NCBI GenBank assembly: GCA_902796265.1
Contig: CADBOG010000096.1
Location: 1-44,780, forward strand
Length of the DNA stretch: 44,780 nt
Direction of reading: 5' to 3'
Origin: an uncultured Bacteroidota bacterium
GTDB taxonomy: Bacteria > Bacteroidota > Bacteroidia > Bacteroidales > P3
Part shown: positions 25,502 through 34,898 of the stretch, piece by piece
How positions within the stretch are numbered: position 1 is the stretch's first letter
Layout: each line of letters starts with the position of its first letter
Position numbers and translations under genes: made by a program
Notes under the pieces: generated by a model
What the model saw: the letters and a program-made list of their open reading frames with translations, nothing else
Databases searched by the model: none
What the model was told of the DNA's origin: nothing

Positions 25502-28500
25502 ATGAAAAGAGAGCCAATACATTACACACCCAAAAGACTACTTTTTTCTATTGTGGCGATGCTGCTTTTTGCTTGTCAGCTATCGGCACAAAGTATTGTT
25601 ATGCCTATAAATGGTGATACTACTATCACTATCAACCCCAATACAGATACAACTATTTATGACCCCGGTGGAGAGACAGGCAATTATCCACCAGGAACAT
25701 CAACGATGACTATCAAATCATCGGATGGTCGTCCATTCGTGATAAGCGGCAGGTTCGACATTGGTTCTTCGCACTGTCTGACGATATATAATGGTGAATC
25801 AACCAGATTCCCTATAGAAGGAATGTATTTTGGAACGGGGAACATTAAAATATACTGTTATTCGGGTGCAGTGACATTCCACTTCTTCAGAACGCCTTCC
25901 GGAAGACGGCCTGGTTTTAAGTTGAATGTTTGTTTCCCTGAGATATACGATGTACACGCTGACAGCACAAATAGCACATACACGCATATAGCTTGGAATC
26001 CAGGAGTATACAACAGTTGGTATTTGGATTATTTCCAGACACACGACCAAAATAGGTCGACTCAGGAGGAGTACATCTCAACCAATCCATACTATTCTCC
26101 GCAAGCACTTGCATCGGGCACCGAATATACTTATCACATACGGCCAACTAGTAACGGGTATGGCACATACGACACTTCTGACTACTGCTATGCTCCTCCA
26201 CACAAATTCAGAACGCCAAAGGTAGCTAACTGCAACACTTGTGGACATAACCGCAACTGCATTAAGTACAATGACTTTTATGCAGAACAGGTAGTATGTT
26301 TTAAAGGCAATACTTGGCAGCCCGACTCGGCAGAATGCGTTTCACCATCACAGCATGCTGTAGTGACCGATACTACAGGAAGAGATCCAAGAACTGGAAA
26401 CCAACTGACTTTAGTACCCGATGAAGACACAGCATCTGTTCGCTTGGGCAATCCCGAAAACGGTCATGGTGGTGAGAGTATCCTATACGAGATACATGTG
26501 GATACTAACGACTACGACCTGATGGTTCTTAAATACGCCACCGTACTTAGATACCTATACACAGAACTGAAACACGAGAAACCAAGGTTCACTATAAGAC
26601 TATTCGATGAAAACTGTTTACCCATTCAGCCACTATGTTACTGTAGGGATATACTCGACGACGAAAATACTACTGGATGGCATACAAGCACATATACCAC
26701 AGGCGGTAATACCGACACCTATCTGTGGCGAGACTGGACATCAATGGGTATAGATATTGCACCGTATCACGGCAAAACAATTTATTTGCAACTATCCACA
26801 CGTGACGGCAGTTCAATAGGCTCTGCATACGCATACTTTACCCTCCGTTGCGCGCGCAAACAGATTGACCACTTGGGACAATGTAGCGACAACATAGCAA
26901 ACATCTTCTATGCTCCAGAAGGCTTTAACTATCGCTGGTACAATGCCGATAGGCCCGACTCCACACTGTCAACAACCAACTCGTTAGCTGTCACCGACTC
27001 GGGATTGTACCAGTGCTGGGTATATCCTCTTGAGTGCTTTGACGAATCTTGTGGATATACCATCAGCGCATTGGCTGTGCCAAGATTCCCTCATGCCGAC
27101 TTCGACTCCATCATTACAACATCTAGTTGCAGCTTCAACGTAAGATTCATCAACAGAAGCTTTATCGCAGATGCAAATGGCAACCCCTTATGGACCAACG
27201 AAGACTGCGAAACAGCATTTTGGGATTTCGGCAACGGACAGACATCGACAAACTACAACGCAGAAGCCGTTTATACCGCTGCTGGCACCTACACTGTGCG
27301 GCTGATAGTAGGAATAGCTGGTGGGCAATGCTCAGATACTATCACCAAGCAAATCCAACTGAGGTGGGCTCACCAAACACCGTTATTGGAAGGCGGAACG
27401 ACTTTTTGTCCTTCACCTAACAACTTGGAACTCATTATGCACAACACCATAGAGTGCCGATGGGAATACTCATACTACGGTCAGATATGGAGCGACAACA
27501 ATGACACTTTAACGTTGGAAGATATCACGGCACAGACAATACACTGCTATGCCAAAGACTCAAACGAATGCAACTATGATTTCAATATACCCATAACCAT
27601 ACTGCCACAATACAACAACACAGAAATACGTACCATCTGCCAAGCTCAGTTAGAGAATGGATGGACTTGGAGAGGACATACGTTCTATGAGGGAACCTAC
27701 AGCGACGACTACTATTTTCCTGATACTACCACGAATGGATGCGACAGTAATATGACACTGCGATTGATTGTTCATGAAACTTTCCATCGCTATCCAATAT
27801 ATACCTTTTGCGACTATGAGACACAGTTCCCATATCCTCCCAATTGGGCAACACCGTTAATAGTTTATGATACCATTGGAGAGCATAATTACACCTTCAG
27901 GACTACGCAAGGATGTGACAGCATCATCCACATGACAATGAGGATACATGTAGTCGACCATGATACTATACGTGATGCAATATGCAGAGGGTATTCTTAC
28001 GACACACTCGACTTTCACTACACAAGTACAGAAAACAACATTATAGGAAGACGCGTAGTAACCCATTCTGCAACAGAATGGAGAGGCGACCCCACACAGG
28101 TACAGACATGTGACAGTACAATGACGTTGATACTAGATATCAATCCACAAACAGAAGGACAAAGGAACTATCTAATAAACCAGAACCAACTACCTTTCAC
28201 ATTCAACGGAGTGGCATTTGACCATGCAGTAAACGACACGGTATTCCACCTTACAAACAGATTTGGATGCGATAGTGCACTGCATTTCACACTACAAATA
28301 AACTTCAACACCGAAACCCACCTTTACGACACCATCTGCGACAATGCGCTTCCATATATTTGGGACGGAATAACCTTCGACAGCGCGTGTAACAATACTA
28401 TGACGCTAACAAGAACAAATGGTGCCGACAGCCTAATAGTAAGGCACTTGATTGTGTATACAACTTATAACGACATCGTTTTGGACACCATTTGTGATAA

Positions 28501-30697
28501 TGAATCACTAACATTCTGTGGGGTAACATACTCATTAGCCAATAGCTACACACACAACCTAAACACCATAAAAGGATGCGACAGCACTGTAACGCTTATG
28601 CTAACTGTCAATCCTACATCAGCCAACGTTGTTTACGACACAACATGCAACAATATCCCATACATTTTTGCCGGGGTAGTGCACGACGTGGAGGGAATCT
28701 ATTCGCAAATTCTTAGTAACAAATACCAATGCGACAGTATGGTGACGTTACACCTGATAATCGACAGCGTGACACACAGCACATTCGATACAACAATTCT
28801 GGAGAATGATTTAGATGACTTCCGTTTTCACGGGCATTCATTTAGTGATGAAACAATTAACCAAACAATTATTATTGCCAACCAAGCAGGATGTGATAGC
28901 ATAATCAGTTTCTCATTACACATCATACCCAACGTTAGCACTGAAGATACTCATATAATATGCCAATCTGAGCTACCTCACGTTTGGAACGGGATGACCT
29001 TTACAGCTGCAGGAATGCAGAATGCGACGCTGCACACAGCCAACGGAGCCGACAGTGTTGTGACAATGAGACTCATTGTTAACCCAACCTATTTTGTGCC
29101 AGAAAGCCGTACAATATGCGACAATGCGACAACAGTGTTCAATGGAGTCAGCTACAACACAACTCAAGTGCATATTGACACCTTGACAACTACCGCAGGA
29201 TGTGACAGCATAACCCAATTGACACTCACTGTAAATCCCACACATGTGAGTGACTTTTACGATACCACCTGCAACAACCAACCATACAGTTTTGGTGACC
29301 AAACAGGCTATACCGGAGGTGACCACTTTCATGTATTCCAAAACGTCTATTCGTGCGACAGCACAGTTACTCTGCATCTCCACATCAACAACACCACCTA
29401 CAGCAACATTGATGAAATATTGGTTCAAAACGACCTGCCACATACCTTTAATGGTGTGACCTATACTTTGATAGAGATTGCGTTCTTCAATGAAAGCCAC
29501 TCAGGGACACCATACAACGACACAATAACAATAGTGAACACCGCTGGCTGTGACAGCATTATTTACCACACGCTGACTATCAATTGGAATCAACAGACTA
29601 CCGTTTATCAGACAATCTGCGACAACCAGTTCCCCGTTGATTGGGACGGTACACTTTTCGTTGCAAACGACTACACATTTGGCGACTCTGTAATAATCAA
29701 AGAGGTGACGCTTTCCAATATTGATGGTGCCGACAGCATTGTTTCAAGGCGACTCCACATAAACCCAACATACTCCACATTATTCCGCGACACCATCTGC
29801 GACAATGCCACTTACAGTTACAACGGCAACAGCTACCCAACCACTGGGGAATATCCAAATATGCTGCAAAGTATAGCTGCATGCAACAGTCTTGTAACGC
29901 TGCAACTCACCGTCAACGCGGTTACCTACAGCGACTTGTACGACACCATAGTTGAGAAGCTGATGCCTTACTCACTCAATGAGGTAACCTATCAGTTGGC
30001 GGAGACAGAATCAATAACGCCATTGATGCACTACCTTCGCGATACCACAACAATAGCTAATATAAAGGGATGTGACAGCATTATTGATATGCGGCTATTC
30101 ATTCACCTTAATGTTTACGATACTGTAGATTCCACAATCTGCGACAACCTCCTACCGATGCAATGGAATGCGAGAGTGTTCTCGGATTATGTTTTTGGTA
30201 CCTGGAATTATGAGTTGAACGATACTCTCACAGCATGGACAGGAGCTGACAGCATACTAACCATGCGGCTTCATGTCAATCCGACATACGACCTGCACTA
30301 CTACGACACCATTTGCAGCAACCAGCAAGTTACATTCAACAACGCCACATACAATTTGCCTGGCACTTATCCACATCTGCTGACAAGCTCACTGCAATGC
30401 GACAGTGTGGAGACACTCCACCTCACCGTCTACGGTACGTCGGCAGCAATAATCAGCGACACCATATTGGAGAACAGGCTACGACAGACATACAGCTTCA
30501 ACGGCGTAATGTTCGACACACTACTCTTCGATGACAGCACATACATCACGCCACGTTTTTCGCAGATTGACTCCACCATAATCATTATTAACCAAAAAGG
30601 ATGCGACAGCACCATCCACTACACTCTCAACGTGCATTGGAATGTGAATGCTGTTGCAGACAGGACACTGTGTGAAAACCTCATGCCGCTACAATGA
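25502..30697 (+). CDS. giant adhesin, N-terminal part up to first TGA
   Basis: This is what would be made if TGA 1 is a stop: 1731 residues with the signal peptide, the beta-rich head, the PKD-like domain and roughly the first half of the repeats, but no sorting domain. It would reach the periplasm by Sec and have no T9SS export signal. The repeats form higher-order blocks in which a Trp-bearing unit (for example LPYIWDGITF ... GADS) is followed by a FNG/GCDS unit, a TCNN unit and a LEND/VQND unit. The repeats are rich in Asn, Thr and Asp, with cysteine pairs that may form disulfides. The promoter and ATG are clear. Confidence 0.75.
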   Translation: MKREPIHYTPKRLLFSIVAMLLFACQLSAQSIVMPINGDTTITINPNTDTTIYDPGGETGNYPPGTSTMTIKSSDGRPFVISGRFDIGSSHCLTIYNGESTRFPIEGMYFGTGNIKIYCYSGAVTFHFFRTPSGRRPGFKLNVCFPEIYDVHADSTNSTYTHIAWNPGVYNSWYLDYFQTHDQNRSTQEEYISTNPYYSPQALASGTEYTYHIRPTSNGYGTYDTSDYCYAPPHKFRTPKVANCNTCGHNRNCIKYNDFYAEQVVCFKGNTWQPDSAECVSPSQHAVVTDTTGRDPRTGNQLTLVPDEDTASVRLGNPENGHGGESILYEIHVDTNDYDLMVLKYATVLRYLYTELKHEKPRFTIRLFDENCLPIQPLCYCRDILDDENTTGWHTSTYTTGGNTDTYLWRDWTSMGIDIAPYHGKTIYLQLSTRDGSSIGSAYAYFTLRCARKQIDHLGQCSDNIANIFYAPEGFNYRWYNADRPDSTLSTTNSLAVTDSGLYQCWVYPLECFDESCGYTISALAVPRFPHADFDSIITTSSCSFNVRFINRSFIADANGNPLWTNEDCETAFWDFGNGQTSTNYNAEAVYTAAGTYTVRLIVGIAGGQCSDTITKQIQLRWAHQTPLLEGGTTFCPSPNNLELIMHNTIECRWEYSYYGQIWSDNNDTLTLEDITAQTIHCYAKDSNECNYDFNIPITILPQYNNTEIRTICQAQLENGWTWRGHTFYEGTYSDDYYFPDTTTNGCDSNMTLRLIVHETFHRYPIYTFCDYETQFPYPPNWATPLIVYDTIGEHNYTFRTTQGCDSIIHMTMRIHVVDHDTIRDAICRGYSYDTLDFHYTSTENNIIGRRVVTHSATEWRGDPTQVQTCDSTMTLILDINPQTEGQRNYLINQNQLPFTFNGVAFDHAVNDTVFHLTNRFGCDSALHFTLQINFNTETHLYDTICDNALPYIWDGITFDSACNNTMTLTRTNGADSLIVRHLIVYTTYNDIVLDTICDNESLTFCGVTYSLANSYTHNLNTIKGCDSTVTLMLTVNPTSANVVYDTTCNNIPYIFAGVVHDVEGIYSQILSNKYQCDSMVTLHLIIDSVTHSTFDTTILENDLDDFRFHGHSFSDETINQTIIIANQAGCDSIISFSLHIIPNVSTEDTHIICQSELPHVWNGMTFTAAGMQNATLHTANGADSVVTMRLIVNPTYFVPESRTICDNATTVFNGVSYNTTQVHIDTLTTTAGCDSITQLTLTVNPTHVSDFYDTTCNNQPYSFGDQTGYTGGDHFHVFQNVYSCDSTVTLHLHINNTTYSNIDEILVQNDLPHTFNGVTYTLIEIAFFNESHSGTPYNDTITIVNTAGCDSIIYHTLTINWNQQTTVYQTICDNQFPVDWDGTLFVANDYTFGDSVIIKEVTLSNIDGADSIVSRRLHINPTYSTLFRDTICDNATYSYNGNSYPTTGEYPNMLQSIAACNSLVTLQLTVNAVTYSDLYDTIVEKLMPYSLNEVTYQLAETESITPLMHYLRDTTTIANIKGCDSIIDMRLFIHLNVYDTVDSTICDNLLPMQWNARVFSDYVFGTWNYELNDTLTAWTGADSILTMRLHVNPTYDLHYYDTICSNQQVTFNNATYNLPGTYPHLLTSSLQCDSVETLHLTVYGTSAAIISDTILENRLRQTYSFNGVMFDTLLFDDSTYITPRFSQIDSTIIIINQKGCDSTIHYTLNVHWNVNAVADRTLCENLMPLQ

Positions 30698-31765
30698 TAC
30701 GTCCGCACATTTGCCAGTTACGAAGCCTACATCGTGAATTGGGAGCAGCTCGACACCCTAGTTGCCCACACCAGTGCTGACAGTATACTAACAATGAGGC
30801 TTCATGTCGACACCAACAGCTGCAGCTATATTCCCGACACTGTACTCGAAAACGCACTGCCCCACACATTTAATGGTGTGACATACACTTTGGAGCAGAT
30901 GGAAGCTCTAAGAGATACTATACCGGGAATCCAATCGGGAACTCTCTTGCTGGACACCATCACCATTGCTAACGATAGAAGTTGCGACAGCGTCATCCAC
31001 CATACACTATATATCCGCTGGAACAAAACAACCCATATTGCCGACACTATTTGCGAGAACTATTTCCCCTACACTTGGCAAGGCAACACCATCGCAGCAG
31101 AGAGCATGCAGTTAGCAACTTACAACCAACCATTCACTTTAATCGACACCATCGTCTATTCCTCGTGCGGAGGAGAAGACAGCCTTGTGGTGATGCATCT
31201 GTATGTGAAACGCAACACTATCTCGACGTTATACGACACCATCATTGAGAACCAAATGAATTGGCTTTGGAACGGCATAACCTTCACATGGGACAACACC
31301 ACGACAGTTGACATCCGTCATGCCAACCTACAGCATTCAGGCATCATTTCAAACACTGCCGAATGTGACAGCATTGCAGCCATGAACCTTATGATGTGGC
31401 GATACCGTACAGCCAATGCCGACAGCAATGTTTGCGAGAACTACTTCCCATTCAGATTGCACGGCATTCTGTTTGACACAACAGGCAGCCAACGCATCAT
31501 GCTCAGGACTACCCATGGGGCAGACGGTCTTCTGACGATGAACGTCATAGAACTCTTCAACAGCACATCAACAGTAACCGACACCATCGTCGAGAACCAA
31601 TTGGCATACACCTTCAACAATGCCCTGTTTGACCATAGTCACTTTGGCGACACCTCTCTACTTCACATTCCACCATCGTCGATGAGCTATATCGACACGG
31701 CTGTTATCATAACAAACTTTGCTGGATGCGACAGCATTATCAACTATCGGCTTAATGTTTGGTGA
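30698..31765 (+). pseudogene. giant adhesin, segment between TGA 1 and TGA 2
   Basis: Continues the same frame with the same repeats (YVRTFASYEAYIVNWEQL, then SADSILTMRLHVDT). The first unit aligns residue for residue, without a gap, to the intact unit that starts at LPMQWNARVF (about 30150). Only a GTG (30734) could start translation inside it, and there is no signal peptide, so it is not an independent gene. Confidence 0.7.
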
Positions 31766-33172
31766 TATGTCACCAATGGCACCGACGACACACTCTGCAG
31801 CCAAATGTTGCCACATCAATGGAATGGTCGAATCTTCACACAAGACATCACTGATTCCTCACCCATTGAGGGACGATGGTGTATTGCAACATTATATGAC
31901 ACCCTCTCGGCTTGGAGCGGTGCTGACAGTTTACTTGCAATGCACCTGCACGTAATGCCTTCATTCTATATAGATTTCAGCGATACCGTTTGTTCTTCTA
32001 GCTATGTAGCATGGTATGGAGACACCATCTACGAAACTGGTGTTTATCCAATGGCATTCAATACCGTTGACGGATGCGACAGTATAGAATATCTCCATTT
32101 CGCCAACTATCCTAATTACGACTTTGAATACTTCGATACCATCTGCGACTATTCAGGAACTATGCATCTAGGAGTAGAATACATGGGCGTGGCTCACATG
32201 CCTACCATAAACGGCTGCGACAGCATCGAGGTGTATCACTTGTGGGGGATGCCAGTGAGTTACAGCAATGTGGACACCATCATAAGCGAACAGCAAATAC
32301 CTTTTGCATATAATAGAGAATGGTTTAGCGACAGTGGGACAACACAACAACAATTCATACTTACCAACCAATACGGATGCGACAGTGTTGTGTATTTCAC
32401 AATCACTGTGATGCCAACCGTACGACAAATATTTGATAGCAGTATCTGCGATGTCATGATGCCACTCGATTGGGACAGAACTGTGTTTAATCTGATACAT
32501 GGAATATGGACTTACCAATTGATTGACACATTGCCCGATGTATACGGTGCAGACAGCATAGTAACACGGATTGTTCATGTATCGCCGTCGTATGCCTTCA
32601 CATATTTTGACACTACCTGCAATGGAGCCCCATACCTTTTTGGTGACAGCACCTATATAGAAACAGGCGTATATGTACACACATCCAGGACAACAACAAT
32701 GGATACTGTTTTCGGTGTCCAATGCGACAGTATTGAAACCCTTCATTTGCAGGTCAATGCAATGAGCTACGCCACCCAACACGACACCATCGTCGAAAAC
32801 CAACTGCCATACACCTATGGCGGAGTAACATTCTCTACTACAGACGAAATCATCGATTCGACGATAATAATACTCAACACTGTTGCCTGCGATAGCGTGA
32901 TTACCTATTCTCTCTTCGTCTATCCTAACAGCTATGTGAACCGCGACACCGTGGTATGCGACAACGAGCTGCCCTTCCAATGGGATGGTCGTACAGTTAC
33001 TCATGGCGGTATGGACAGTGTAGTCATCATTATGCCAGACGGGACAGACAGCGTGACCCGTTATTGGACTGTGGTGAATCCCACCTACAACGATACAGAC
33101 TCCGTTCGCCTGTGCGACAGTTACGAGTGGATTGATGGCAACACCTACACAGAAAGTACCATTGGATACTGA
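31766..33172 (+). pseudogene. giant adhesin, segment between TGA 2 and TGA 3
   Basis: Same frame and repeat type: LCSQMLPHQWNGRIF, ICDVMMPLDWDRTVF, VCDNELPFQWDGRTV. It begins in the unit where TGA replaces the residue 11 places before the LCSQ cysteine, a position that is Trp in the units reading NWNQQ, HWNVN and RWNKT. It ends at TGA 3 after TESTIGY. No start codon or signal peptide of its own is credible. Confidence 0.7.
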
Positions 33173-34309
33173 TTCACTCTTATCAGTGCTGATGGCTGCG
33201 ACAGCGTGAAAAATCTTCACCTCATTATCGACCATAGAGTAACCACCTATGACAGCATTGCCAGCTGCGACCCCTACACATGGATTGACGGAATTACCTA
33301 CGATGCCTCAATAAGCGATGTTATGCATTTACTCCAAACCATTCATGGCTGTGACAGTACTGTAGTGCTTGAATTTACAAAACAGACACATAAGTTCACT
33401 GAATTATACGACACCATCTGCCGTGGTGTAAGCTATCTGTTTGGCGGCAAAGAATATAGCGAAACAGGCGTTTACACTGACTCCTTGCAAACATCTTCAG
33501 AATGCGACAGTTTAGTACAATTGAACCTTCATGTACTTGAACCGCCAACATTAGATTTCACGAGGGATCATGACTGCGACAGTCGCATCTATACCATCAC
33601 CGCACATTGCGATGTTCCTTATTTCGAGTGGAGCTCATTCCCTGATGACCCAGCACTTACAGGACATACCCACGACAGAACCATACAGGTACGTCCCACC
33701 ACTCACATGACTTACATCTTATTTGCCGACTACAAAGATTTACTCACCTGTCCTAATACCAAAAGTGTTAATTTATCACCACTACTAAAACCCCACGCCC
33801 TCATAGAATACACACCCGAATTCCTTACATACGACCAGTTACACCTGTCGGCTATCAGCCGTTGTACCAATGAGGAAACACGAAATTGGCTCGTTAACGA
33901 CAACGACATGGGAGACCAGGAACGTATCAGTTATCTAGCCGACCCGGCCACCGATGACTCTGTGGTAGTAGTACTTACAGCACATCATGGAATCTGTCAC
34001 GATACAGACATGGTAGTCATCCCATTCCGAAAAGCAACAATATGGGCACCCAACGCTTTCACTCCAGAAGAAAGCACCAACAATATGTTCTTTATACGTT
34101 ATTTGGGTATAACCGACTACAGGATAGACCTCTACACACGAGGCGGAGTGCTAGTATGGCACAGTGACGACATGAACGAGGGATGGGATGGAACCTACAA
34201 GGGTAAACCATGCCCTCAAGATGCCTACGTGTGGATAATACACTACCGCGACGTGACAGCACCTAAGAATCTCCTGTCTAAGAAGGGGACCGTGACTCTG
34301 CTACGATAA
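33173..34309 (+). pseudogene. giant adhesin, C-terminal part with type B sorting domain
   Basis: The last repeats (SCDPYTWIDGITYDAS; ICRGVSYLFGG) are followed by a short immunoglobulin-like stretch and the type B T9SS sorting domain: IWAPNAFTPEESTNNMF, YRIDLYTRGGVLVWHS, NEGWDGTYKGKPCPQDAYVW, SKKGTVTLLR. This domain directs export through the T9SS and, in known examples, works with PorP/SprF-type proteins, one of which is encoded at 15798. It ends with TAA at 34307-34309. Confidence 0.75.
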
Positions 34310-34320
34310 CAGAGGTAAGA

Positions 34321-34352
34321 TTTGGCAGATTGGAAAAGATTCTGTATCTTTG
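34321..34352 (+). promoter_or_regulatory. promoter of the hydrogenase operon
   Basis: TTTG (34321-34324), 20 bases, then TATCTTTG (34345-34352): a textbook Bacteroidetes promoter with both elements perfect. The leader to the ATG at 34486 is about 125 bases. It starts only 11 bases after the adhesin stop. Confidence 0.75.
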
Positions 34353-34485
34353 CAAGACCATTTCGGTAAGAAAACAGATACTTATCGAACCAAAAAGTAT
34401 TGTTATTTAATGGATTGAACATAAACAATACCTAATACAAAAACGACCGAAAATAACTGAAAATAACTAAAAACCAATAAATAAA

Positions 34486-34785
34486 ATGACAATAAAAGTT
34501 TGCGTAGGCAGTTCATGCCACCTTAAAGGTTCTTATGAAGTCATCGAGGCTTTCAAAGCCGTGTTGAAAAAATACGATGTAGAAGACGTCGTTGAGCTAC
34601 AAGCCAGCTTTTGCCTGGGTCATTGTGCCAAAGGTGTGACAGTAAGCTGCGAGGACATGGAGGCTGCCGAGAAGGGTCCTCAGGTTGAAGAGACCGCTGA
34701 CGGCTTTATTCTTCACAGCATGAATGCCGAAAATGTTGAAGAAGTATTTGCTAAAGAGGTGTATCCAAAGATTTTTAGCAAATAG
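34486..34785 (+). CDS. thioredoxin-like 2Fe-2S ferredoxin (NuoE/HndA-like)
   Basis: 99 residues: KVCVGSSCHLKGSYEVIEAF and SFCLGHCAKGVTVSC supply the four cysteines of a thioredoxin-fold [2Fe-2S] cluster (CxxxxC and CxxxC). It corresponds to the short protein encoded beside HydS-type hydrogenases in Thermotoga and clostridia and resembles the E subunit of NADH dehydrogenase. A role in electron transfer between a carrier and the downstream hydrogenases is inferred. It is the first gene of the operon. Confidence 0.88.
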   Translation: MTIKVCVGSSCHLKGSYEVIEAFKAVLKKYDVEDVVELQASFCLGHCAKGVTVSCEDMEAAEKGPQVEETADGFILHSMNAENVEEVFAKEVYPKIFSK

Positions 34786-34823
34786 TGATTGGCTATTAGT
34801 GTTTAATGACTATAATATTCAAT

Positions 34824-34865
34824 TAACTTTGAACCGTGGATTGAGAGAGACTTCCCTCAATCCAC
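34824..34865 (+). promoter_or_regulatory. internal -7 box and 5' hairpin before HydS
   Basis: TAACTTTG (34824-34831) matches the -7 consensus; the -33 partner is weak (TTTA at 34802-34805). Directly after it, GTGGATTGAG (34836-34845) pairs perfectly with CTCAATCCAC (34856-34865), so a transcript starting here would begin with a 10-bp hairpin. No T-tract follows, which argues against a terminator. Confidence 0.45.
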
Positions 34866-34898
34866 AATACTACACTTTTCTAAAAACAAGTTAGTTTC

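Larger units (their letters stand above)
25502..34309 (+). pseudogene. giant T9SS adhesin gene with three in-frame TGAs
   Basis: One uninterrupted frame of 2936 codons except for TGA at codons 1732 (30695-30697), 2088 (31763-31765) and 2557 (33170-33172). There is no frameshift, TAA or TAG. The domains are: signal peptide (~1-30, ends QLSAQ); beta-rich and FN3-like region (~120-240); PKD-like domain (~530-625, FWDFGNGQTSTNYN, AGTYTVRLIVG); about thirty repeats (~700-2680) built on ICDN...WNG/FNG...GCDS or GADS...LxVNPTY; and a type B (gliding-motility-type) T9SS sorting domain (~2845-2935, WAPNAFTPEE, NEGWDGTYKGKPCPQDAYVW). The sorting domain lies after all three stops, so export and anchoring need all three to be read. 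TGA 1 and 2 align with Trp in sister repeats. Typed as pseudogene for caution; readthrough is the alternative. Confidence 0.8.

Noticed and set aside
30695..33172. TGA as selenocysteine codons
   Set aside because: Two of the sites align with Trp, not Cys. No SECIS-like hairpin was recognised just after them, and no sel genes are in the window.
32168..33235. Long open frame of about 355 codons on the minus strand inside the adhesin
   Set aside because: Its sequence mirrors the plus-strand repeats and resembles no family; it is a by-product of the repeat composition.
25502..34309. Genome-wide reassignment of TGA to tryptophan
   Set aside because: TGA ends ordinary genes in this window, including the SulP gene, porU, ispF, the NfeD-like gene and floA. 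At ispF and floA, reading through would run out of frame into the next gene. TGA is therefore a working stop here.
25502..34309. Diversity-generating retroelement target
   Set aside because: No reverse transcriptase or template/variable repeat pair is seen, and TGG-to-TGA is a G-to-A change, not the adenine-directed mutation typical of such elements.
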